Source: Arthrobacter sp. Soc17.1.1.1 (lineage in GTDB: Bacteria; Actinomycetota; Actinomycetes; Actinomycetales; Micrococcaceae). From it: a stretch of DNA of 64,000 nucleotides. The stretch spans positions 1,178,001 through 1,242,000 of the forward strand of contig NZ_JBAJII010000001.1 in NCBI RefSeq assembly GCF_036867195.1, written 5' to 3'. The translations under genes and the position numbers were made by a program. This document shows positions 58,167-64,000 of this stretch, one piece after another. Each line of letters opens with the position of its first letter. Positions within the stretch are counted from its first letter, which is position 1. A model generated the notes under the pieces. The model had not been told where the DNA came from. It did not search any database and saw nothing but the letters and a program-made list of their open reading frames with translations.

Positions 58167-60152
58167 ATGGCCGGACTCATCAAGCGTGAAGACATCGATG
58201 AGGTACGCCAGCGCACGGACATCAAGGAGGTCGTCGAGGCCTACGTGACCCTGAAGTCCGCGGGCATCGGCTCGTGGAAGGGACTGTGCCCGTTCCACGA
58301 CGAGCGGTCACCGTCCTTCCACGTGCGCCCCCAGATGGGCTCCTACCACTGCTTCGGCTGCGGTGAGGGCGGGGACGTCATCTCCTTCGTGCAGAAGCTG
58401 GACCACACCACCTTCAGCGAGACCGTCGAGAAGCTCGCGGCGCGCATCGGCTTCGAGCTGCATTACGAGGACGGTGGCACCGGCCCGCGGCGCGAGGACG
58501 TGGGGAAGCGGCAGCGCCTGCTCGACGCCCACAAGATCGCGGCCGAGTTCTTCCGCGACCAGCTCCTCACACAGGGCGCCGGCGCCGCGCGGCAGTTCCT
58601 GCAGGAGCGCGGCTTCGACCGGGCGGCCGCCGAGCAGTTCGGCGTCGGCTACGCGCCGCAGGGCTGGGACACGCTGCTGACCCACCTCACGGGCCGCGGG
58701 TTCACGCTCGACGAGCTGAAGCTCACGGGCATGTTCAGTGCGTCGTCGAGCAACGCCGGCCGCTTCTACGACCGTTTCCGCGGGCGCCTCATCTGGCCCA
58801 TCCGCGACATCACCGGGGACACCGTCGGCTTCGGCGCGCGCAAACTCTACGAGGACGACCAGGGGCCGAAGTACCTCAACACCCCCGAGACCTCCCTCTA
58901 CAAGAAGTCCCAGGTGCTCTACGGCATCGACCTCGCCAAGCGGGAGATCGCGAAGAACCGCCAGCTCGTCGTCGTCGAGGGGTACACCGACGTCATGGCC
59001 TGCCACCTCGCCGGTGTCGGCACCGCCGTCGCGACCTGCGGCACGGCGTTCGGGACGGACCACATCAAGATCGCCCGCAGGCTCCTCTCCGACGACGGCA
59101 CCGGCGGCGAGGTCGTCTTCACCTTCGACGGCGACGCCGCGGGCCAGAAGGCGGCCCTGCGTGCCTTCGAGGAGGACCAGCGCTTCACCGCCCAGACCTA
59201 CGTCGCCGTCGAGGCGTCCGGCGCGGATCCCTGCGAACTGCGGCAGACGCGGGGCGACGACGCCGTGCGGGAGCTCATCGCCGACCGCCGTCCGCTCTTC
59301 GAGTTCGCCATCAAGGCGTCGTTCGGGAACTTCGACCTCTCCTCGGGGGAGGGGCAGGTCAAGGCCCTCCGGCATGCGGCGCCGATCGTGGCGCAGATCC
59401 GCGACGTCTCCCTGCGGTCCACCTACACGCGGGAGCTCTCGCGGTGGCTCGGCATGCAGTACGTGGGGGAGGACCAGGTGGCGCGCGCCGTGGCTGCGGC
59501 TGCCCGCCGGGGCCCCGGGAGTGCGCCGTCGGCCGGCGGCCGCCAGCAGGGCCGCCCGAACCAGCCGGGCCACCCGAACCAGCAGGGCCAGCCGGGCCAG
59601 CAGGCCCAGCCGAATCAGCAGGGCCAGCAGGGCGGCGTCGCCGGACCGGGGGAGTCCGAGGGTTCGCCCGGGCCGTTCTTCGAGCGCCCCGACCCCCGGG
59701 ATCCCATGGCCCGCATGGAGCGTGAGGCCCTCGAGGTGGTGCTGCAGCAGCCCACCACCCTCACCGCGGCGCAGTGGGAGAGCTTCTCCACGTCCCGCTT
59801 CACCGTCCCCGTGTACGAGGCGCTGCACAATGCCGTCCTCGCTGCAGGCGCGGCGGGAACCGAGCTGTCGCGCTGGGTGGAGTCGGTCCGCGAGGGCGTC
59901 CCCGACGTCCTCCGCCCGCTCGTGAGCGAACTGGCGGTGCGTCCGCTCCCGGCGAAGGACGCCGACGCCATGGTGGTCTACTGCCGCGACATCCTGAACC
60001 GGCTCACCGAACTGCGCATCACCCAGCAGAAGGCCGAGAAGCTGGGGCAGCTCCAGCGCATGGACCCCACGGCCGATCCCGTGCTCTACAACCAGTTGCA
60101 GCGCGACCTCATGGAGCTCGAGATGCAGCGGCGCCTGCTCCGCGAGGACTAG
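58167..60152 (+). CDS. dnaG: DNA primase
   Basis: Lays RNA primers for replication. Length 661 residues. CHC2 zinc finger: CPFHDERSPSFHVRP and YHCFGCGEGGDV; Toprim catalytic domain: VVVEGYTDVMACHLAG and VVFTFDGDAAGQKAAL; C-terminal helicase-binding domain (about 520-661). Between the core and the C-terminal domain is a Gln/Pro/Gly-rich low-complexity stretch (nt 59536-59640). The ATG follows TAAACT (58155-58160) by six bases, a leaderless pattern. Confidence 0.98.
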   Translation: MAGLIKREDIDEVRQRTDIKEVVEAYVTLKSAGIGSWKGLCPFHDERSPSFHVRPQMGSYHCFGCGEGGDVISFVQKLDHTTFSETVEKLAARIGFELHYEDGGTGPRREDVGKRQRLLDAHKIAAEFFRDQLLTQGAGAARQFLQERGFDRAAAEQFGVGYAPQGWDTLLTHLTGRGFTLDELKLTGMFSASSSNAGRFYDRFRGRLIWPIRDITGDTVGFGARKLYEDDQGPKYLNTPETSLYKKSQVLYGIDLAKREIAKNRQLVVVEGYTDVMACHLAGVGTAVATCGTAFGTDHIKIARRLLSDDGTGGEVVFTFDGDAAGQKAALRAFEEDQRFTAQTYVAVEASGADPCELRQTRGDDAVRELIADRRPLFEFAIKASFGNFDLSSGEGQVKALRHAAPIVAQIRDVSLRSTYTRELSRWLGMQYVGEDQVARAVAAAARRGPGSAPSAGGRQQGRPNQPGHPNQQGQPGQQAQPNQQGQQGGVAGPGESEGSPGPFFERPDPRDPMARMEREALEVVLQQPTTLTAAQWESFSTSRFTVPVYEALHNAVLAAGAAGTELSRWVESVREGVPDVLRPLVSELAVRPLPAKDADAMVVYCRDILNRLTELRITQQKAEKLGQLQRMDPTADPVLYNQLQRDLMELEMQRRLLRED

Positions 60153-60164
60153 CCCGGCGCCGAT

Positions 60165-60193
60165 TTCACTTCGCTCAGGAACCTATGTAGAGT
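60165..60193 (+). promoter_or_regulatory. Promoter of tRNA-Asn
   Basis: TTCACT (60165-60170) and TAGAGT (60188-60193) are spaced 17 bp, a sound sigma-70-type arrangement. Transcription would begin a few bases before the mature tRNA at 60207. Confidence 0.6.
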
Positions 60194-60206
60194 AATACTC
60201 GCGCTT

Positions 60207-60282
60207 TCCTCCGTAGCTCAATTGGCAGAGCATTCGACTGTTAATCGAAGGGTTACTGGTTCAAGTCCAGTCGGAGGAGCCA
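60207..60282 (+). tRNA. tRNA-Asn (GTT)
   Basis: A cloverleaf forms from TCCTCCG (60207-60213) with CGGAGGA (60272-60278); the D-arm is AGCTCAATTGGCAGAGC, the anticodon GTT is at 60240-60242 and the T-loop is GGTTCAAGTCC. The CCA end is encoded (60280-60282). It decodes asparagine codons AAC and AAU. It lies between dnaG and a terminator, with its own promoter. No integrase gene is near, so it is not visibly used as an attachment site. Confidence 0.97.
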
Positions 60283-60285
60283 TTG

Positions 60286-60330
60286 GAAGCCCCTGACCTG
60301 CGGAGACGCAGGTCAGGGGCTTCTTCATTT
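60286..60330 (+). terminator. Intrinsic terminator of tRNA-Asn
   Basis: A perfect 17-bp stem (60286-60302 with 60307-60323) closes a GAGA tetraloop, and TTCATTT follows. It begins 4 bases after the tRNA CCA end. Confidence 0.9.
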
Positions 60331-60365
60331 CCTGCTCGACAGGCTCCGCCCGGCAGGTGCGGCAC

Positions 60366-61004
60366 CTACTCGCGACGCAGCTGGGCGAGCAGGTGCGGGG
60401 TCGTGATGAGCACGCGCGGCGGCGAGGTCCCGGCGTGGGTGACCAGGGCGACCAGATGCTGTCCGCGATCCAGCCGTTCGGCTACCGGTCGGGCATGCTG
60501 CCGGGGGACGTGACCGAACGTCCGGGCCGGGCTGCCCGTGGTGAGTGCGACGGCGTGTGGGTCGTGCTCGTCCGGTTCCCGGCGGAGCCCCACCGGCTGT
60601 CCGGCGTGGAACGTGGAGGGCCTGGCGGTGTCCTCGTCGCCCGTCCCGACCGCGTGGAAGGCGAAGATGCCGATGTGTGGGAGTGCCTGTGTGTCCCCGT
60701 CGACGAGCCGGCCGTCCGGTGCGGCGAGGTCGAGGCCGCCGCCGGAGCCGACCAGGCGCAGCGACTGCCGGCCGTCCCCGCCGGGAACGAGCAGGGCCTC
60801 GGCCTCCGCGGCCGGCAGGTAGCGGGCCCTGTCCTCCCCGACGTGCTGCCCGGCCGCGGGATCCTGTTCCCGCCGGCCCCCGAAGTCCTCGGCGGACAGG
60901 CGCAGGGACGCCGGCACCGCCTCGTTGGCCTGCCGCAGCGCGTCGGTCCTCGCCTCGCGGTACGACGCCTCGACCCTGTACCTCAACCGGCCCCAGATCC
61001 CCAT
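60366..61004 (-). CDS. HIRAN domain protein
   Basis: Protein of 212 residues. A HIRAN-like domain occupies about residues 118-190: the FHAGQPVGLRREPDEHDP segment, then HAVALTT and FGHVPRQHARPVAERL, matching the pattern V-x-L-x-x-E-P-x-N-x-x-D-P-x-A-V. HIRAN domains bind DNA ends or stalled forks in HLTF/RAD5-type repair proteins; stand-alone bacterial versions are of unknown role. ATG 61004 follows TATAGT (61011-61016) by six bases on the minus strand, so it appears leaderless. The frame stays open far upstream but has no promoter or ribosome site there. Confidence 0.72.
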   Translation of the reverse strand: MGIWGRLRYRVEASYREARTDALRQANEAVPASLRLSAEDFGGRREQDPAAGQHVGEDRARYLPAAEAEALLVPGGDGRQSLRLVGSGGGLDLAAPDGRLVDGDTQALPHIGIFAFHAVGTGDEDTARPSTFHAGQPVGLRREPDEHDPHAVALTTGSPARTFGHVPRQHARPVAERLDRGQHLVALVTHAGTSPPRVLITTPHLLAQLRRE

Positions 61005-61132
61005 GCCGCGACTATAACCGGCACCGCCCCGCCGGTTCCCTGCGGAGGCGGATCGGGACGGGTGCAGGCGGGTCCTGGCGCCGGTCGCGCGACTGGCTAC
61101 ACTGAGGGCGATCGCGAACTGGGGGGCAGGGC

Positions 61133-61264
61133 ATGCTGAAGAGACTCGCCGACTGGCTGAGGGGCGCCACCAGGTGCCTGTACTGCGCCGGACGGATACG
61201 GACCAGCCAGTCGTTCTGCTCGGGCGAACACGCTGCCGCGTACGAGGCCGAGGGCAACTGGTAG
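61133..61264 (+). CDS. Small Cys-rich protein, 43 residues (putative zinc-binding)
   Basis: Short gene with ATG 61133 and stop TAG at 61262-61264. It has CLYC at residues 15-18 and CSGEH at 29-33, a C-x2-C-x10-C-x3-H spacing that fits a zinc ribbon or MYND-like cap. The N-terminus is basic and amphipathic. A G-rich ribosome site (GGGGGGCAGG, 61121-61130) precedes it, and TACACT (61098-61103) is a fair -10. The good upstream signals and the ordered Cys/His spacing argue that it is real, but no family is recognised. Confidence 0.6.
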   Translation: MLKRLADWLRGATRCLYCAGRIRTSQSFCSGEHAAAYEAEGNW

Positions 61265-61315
61265 GCCGTGTCAGGAGCCGTGTCAGGGGCCGTGTCAGGG
61301 GCCGTGTCAGGGGCC
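61265..61315. repeat. 12-bp tandem repeat, four copies
   Basis: GCCGTGTCAGGG-type units lie at 61265, 61277, 61289 and 61301 (the first ends in A), followed by GCC. The array begins directly at the stop of the small Cys-rich gene and ends just before the TAGGCT promoter box of the SDR gene. Confidence 0.9.
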
Positions 61316-61332
61316 GGGCGTAGGCTGTGCCC

Positions 61333-62871
61333 ATGCAGACGGACAGCACGGACAGCAGGGACGCCACGGACGCCACCGACGCCACGGGCGGACTCATCCT
61401 GGTCACCGGATCCACGGGATACATCGGGGGCCGGCTCGTCACGAAACTCGTCGCCGACGGTCGCCGGGTCCGCGTGGTCGTCCGGTCGCCGCAGAAGCTG
61501 AAGGACGTCCCCTGGGCCGCGTCGGTCGACATCGTGCAGGGGGACCTGCAGGACGGCGACACCATGCGCCAGGCCAGCCAGGGCGTGGACACCATGTACT
61601 ACCTCGTGCACTCCATGGGCTCGGGCAGGAACTTCGACGCCCGCGAGGCGGAGATCGCGTCGACGGTCTCCCGGGCCGCCACCGAGGCCGGCATCCGCCG
61701 CATCGTCTACCTCGGCGGGCTGCACCCCGACGGTGTGGAGCTCTCCACCCACATGCGCTCCCGAACCGAGGTGGGCAGGATCCTCCTCGATTCCGGCACG
61801 CCGACCATCGCCTTCCAGGCCGGGGTCGTGATCGGGTCCGGTTCCGCGTCCTTCGAGATGATCCGGCACCTCTCCGACGTCCTGCCCGTGATGCCCGCAC
61901 CCAAGTGGGTCCTGAACCACATCGAGCCCATCGCCGTCCGCGACGTGATCCACTACCTCGTCGCCGCCCTCGACCTCCCCGAGGGCCTGAACCGGACCTT
62001 CGACATCGGGTCGCGCGAGGTGCTCACCTACGCCGAGATGATGAACCAGTACGCCGAGGCCGCTGGCCTCCCGCGCCGTAGGATCCTCGCCCTGCCGGTC
62101 CTCACGCCACGCCTCGCCGGCCACTGGGTCAACCTGGTCACGCCCATCCCGCGGGCCATGGCCATGCCGCTCATCGAGTCGCTGCAGCACGACGCCGTGC
62201 CGTCCGAACACGACATCGACCAGTACATCGCGATGCCGGAGGGCGGGCTGACCGGGTACCGGCGCGCCGTGGACCTCGCGCTCGGGAAGATGCGCGGGGG
62301 AGAGGTGGAGACCAGCTGGGCCGGAGCGTCGCAGCTCGCCTCCGAGGCCGATCCGCTGCCCTCGGACCCCCAGTGGGCGGGCCACACCGTCTACACGGAC
62401 GTCCAGACCTACAGCTCGACGGCGTCGCCCGAGAAGCTGTGGAGCATCGTCGAGGGTATCGGCGGGGAGAACGGCTGGTACTCCTGGCCCGTGGGGTGGG
62501 CTGCCCGCGGCTGGATGGACAAGCTCGCGGGCGGTGTGGGGCTGCGCCGCGGACGGCGGGACGCGAAGGAGCTCCTGACGGGGGAGGCCCTCGACTTCTG
62601 GCGGGTGGAGGAACTGGTCCGCGGGGAGCGCCTGCGGCTCCGCGCGGAGATGAAGGTGCCCGGCCGCGCCTGGCTGGAGTTCCGTGTGGAGCCGGAGGGC
62701 TCGGGGAGCTCCTACTTCCAGCGGGCGGTCTTCTTCCCGCACGGGCTGTCGGGCAGGCTCTACTGGCTCGCCGTGCTGCCGTTCCACGGCTTCATCTTCT
62801 CGGCGATGGCACGCAACATCGCGAGGGCGGCGGAGGCACTGCCCGCCGAGTCGGAGCGCGCCGCCGCCTGA
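61333..62871 (+). CDS. SDR-DUF2867 fusion protein
   Basis: Protein of 512 residues. The N-terminal half is an extended/NmrA-like NAD(P)-binding domain (ILVTGSTGYIGGRLVTKLVA; RIVYLGGLHPDG), and the C-terminal third (about 345-505) is a DUF2867/SRPBCC-like domain (PEKLWSIVEGIGGENGWYSW to YWLAVLPFHGFIF). This fusion is common in actinobacteria, with an unknown substrate. ATG 61333 lies six bases after TAGGCT (61321-61326), which decides it over the GTG at 61327. A D/A/T-rich stretch of about 18 residues opens the protein. Confidence 0.88.
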   Translation: MQTDSTDSRDATDATDATGGLILVTGSTGYIGGRLVTKLVADGRRVRVVVRSPQKLKDVPWAASVDIVQGDLQDGDTMRQASQGVDTMYYLVHSMGSGRNFDAREAEIASTVSRAATEAGIRRIVYLGGLHPDGVELSTHMRSRTEVGRILLDSGTPTIAFQAGVVIGSGSASFEMIRHLSDVLPVMPAPKWVLNHIEPIAVRDVIHYLVAALDLPEGLNRTFDIGSREVLTYAEMMNQYAEAAGLPRRRILALPVLTPRLAGHWVNLVTPIPRAMAMPLIESLQHDAVPSEHDIDQYIAMPEGGLTGYRRAVDLALGKMRGGEVETSWAGASQLASEADPLPSDPQWAGHTVYTDVQTYSSTASPEKLWSIVEGIGGENGWYSWPVGWAARGWMDKLAGGVGLRRGRRDAKELLTGEALDFWRVEELVRGERLRLRAEMKVPGRAWLEFRVEPEGSGSSYFQRAVFFPHGLSGRLYWLAVLPFHGFIFSAMARNIARAAEALPAESERAAA

Positions 62872-62925
62872 GCGGAGCCGCCCGCCCGAGCCGCCGGACC
62901 GACCGGACCCGCCGGAGCCGCCGGA

Positions 62926-63075
62926 CCCGGGCGTCCGCCGGAGCCGCCGCCTGACCGGACTGACCGACCCGGGCGTCAGCCGGAGCCGCCGCCTGACCGG
63001 ACTGACCGACCCGGGCGTCAGCCGGAGCCGCCGCCCGACCGGACCGACCGACCCGCGTGTCCGCCGGAGCCCGCG
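62926..63075. repeat. 42-bp tandem repeat, 3.6 copies
   Basis: Units at 62926-62967, 62968-63009 and 63010-63051 are nearly identical (a few changes), and a partial, diverged unit ends at 63075, next to the stop of the drug-exporter gene. Length divides by three, so all frames repeat, which creates false open frames. The 62872-62925 part is similar Pro/Gly-type GC-rich sequence. No gene is supported in this gap. Confidence 0.9.
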
Positions 63076-64000
63076 CTAGTGCAGTGCGGGCACGGTCCGC
63101 GGGCGGACCACCGTCCACAGGAACACCACGCCCAGGGCGATGCATGCGGCCATGACGAGCGCCATCGGGGTGGCGGACTCGATCCCCTCGCCCAGCAGGC
63201 CCACGAGCGGGGAGATGACGCCGGCGGTCCCGAACGTCACCGCGCCCAGCAATGACGCGGCCGTCCCCGCCTGCGCCCCGTTGTTGATGAGCGCCAGCAC
63301 CTGCACGCACGGGAAGATGAAGCCCGTGGCCATGATGTAGAACCACAGGGGGATCGCCGTCCCCCAGAAGCCGAGGCCCAGCTGGTCGAAGGCCAGGATG
63401 AGCATGGCCATGACGAGCTGGACGACGGTCGCCGTCACGATCACCCACTGCGGCCCCATCCGTCGGAGTACCCGGGAGCTGATCTGCACGCCGGCCACGA
63501 TGCCGAGGGAGTTGATCGCGAAGAGCAGCCCGTACTGCTGCTCGTTCAGTCCGTACGGGCCCTGGAAGAGGAACGGCGAGGCCGACAGGTAGGAGAACAG
63601 GCCGGAGAAGTTCATGCCGCCCACCAGCAGGATGCCGATGAAGATCCTGTCGCCCAGCACCGCGCGGTACCGCTGGCCGACGGTCAGCCCGGAGCTGCGG
63701 CGGTTCTCCTTCGGCAGGGTCTCGATGATGAACAGGCTCACGGCGATGATCACCAGCACGCCGTAGCAGGCGAGGAACCAGAAGATGCCCGGCCAGGGGA
63801 AGAGCAGCAGCAGCTGCGATCCGATCACCGGGGCGAAGATGGGCGCCATGCCGTTGACGAGCGCCATGTAGGAGAGCATGCGCACGAGGGTGTACCCGCC
63901 GAAGAGGTCACGGACCATGGCCATGGCCACCACGCCGCCTCCTGCCGCGCCGATGCCCTGAAGCACGCGGAACACCATGAGCGCATTGATGTCGTCGGAG
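63076..64000 (-). CDS. Bcr/CflA-type MFS multidrug exporter (5' partial)
   Basis: Major-facilitator drug:proton antiporter, C-terminal 308 residues visible; the start lies beyond the window. FRVLQGIGAAGGGVVAMAMVRDL is typical of the Bcr/CflA 12-TM family (motif C region), and about nine membrane segments follow. The frame stays open to the window edge (DDINALMVFRVLQ), so Met at 63978 is not the true start. It converges on the SDR gene across the 42-bp repeat array. Confidence 0.92.
   Translation of the reverse strand, partial: SDDINALMVFRVLQGIGAAGGGVVAMAMVRDLFGGYTLVRMLSYMALVNGMAPIFAPVIGSQLLLLFPWPGIFWFLACYGVLVIIAVSLFIIETLPKENRRSSGLTVGQRYRAVLGDRIFIGILLVGGMNFSGLFSYLSASPFLFQGPYGLNEQQYGLLFAINSLGIVAGVQISSRVLRRMGPQWVIVTATVVQLVMAMLILAFDQLGLGFWGTAIPLWFYIMATGFIFPCVQVLALINNGAQAGTAASLLGAVTFGTAGVISPLVGLLGEGIESATPMALVMAACIALGVVFLWTVVRPRTVPALH

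Noticed and set aside
60207-60365. tRNA-Asn as an attachment site of a genomic island
   Set aside because: No integrase, no direct repeat of the tRNA 3' end downstream and no phage genes within the window.
62926-63075. Tandem units as a CRISPR array
   Set aside because: Units are contiguous with no unique spacers and there are no cas genes.

Overview
The window is high-GC, densely packed actinobacterial chromosome. Gene content and order (ligA, then gatC-gatA-gatB; a SAM-IV riboswitch before metY-metX; glyS, dusB, dgt, dnaG, tRNA-Asn) suggest an Arthrobacter-like member of the Micrococcaceae. This placement is an inference from gene content, not from a phylogenetic marker. Protein starts are often GTG or TTG, and 4-base ATGA/GTGA overlaps are common. 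Many genes carry a TAnnnT-like -10 hexamer that ends 6-7 bases before the start codon and have no ribosome binding site, which points to leaderless mRNAs.

Layout. (1) 1-10167: a signalling/secretion locus: Ser/Thr kinase (5' end outside the window), FHA-HTH protein, large FHA-FtsK (EssC/EccC-like) ATPase, WXG100 protein, strong terminator, TPR-AAA ATPase, and TPR membrane protein. It looks like an atypical type VII secretion module under phospho-threonine control. (2) 10231-13855: overlapping ligA, inositol-phosphatase and DUF2087 genes. (3) 13875-19701: an AcoR-like regulator divergent from an amidohydrolase, a DUF59 protein, a zinc alcohol dehydrogenase and a GldA-type dehydrogenase. This resembles the accessory half of a propane-monooxygenase operon, but no monooxygenase is present. 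(4) 19896-25082: small membrane protein, GNAT, gatCAB and a phosphotransferase. (5) 25231-27554: tdh-kbl threonine catabolism. (6) 27586-34002: redox and ion-homeostasis genes (YchJ-like, quinone reductase, FAD oxidoreductase, CDF exporter, KhtTU-type antiporter, siderophore-interacting protein). (7) 34047-41965: histidine utilisation, with hutH divergent from iclR-hutU-M20 hydrolase-hutF-hutI across a compact IclR-type operator region. (8) 42025-46846: CPBP protein, DUF1540 Cys-rich protein, VOC protein, then a SAM-IV riboswitch with metY-metX. (9) 46928-55316: mixed housekeeping (SGNH hydrolase, esterase, S4 protein, YdcZ transporter, glyS, GNAT, PlsC, YibE/F). (10) 55430-60282: dusB, dgt, dnaG, tRNA-Asn(GTT). 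(11) 60366-64000: HIRAN-domain protein, a 43-residue Cys-rich small ORF, SDR-DUF2867 protein and a partial Bcr/CflA drug exporter.

No insertion sequence, integrase, phage gene, CRISPR array or rRNA was seen. Short perfect tandem repeats (11, 12, 13, 16 and 42 bp units) sit in five gene-end or intergenic spots.
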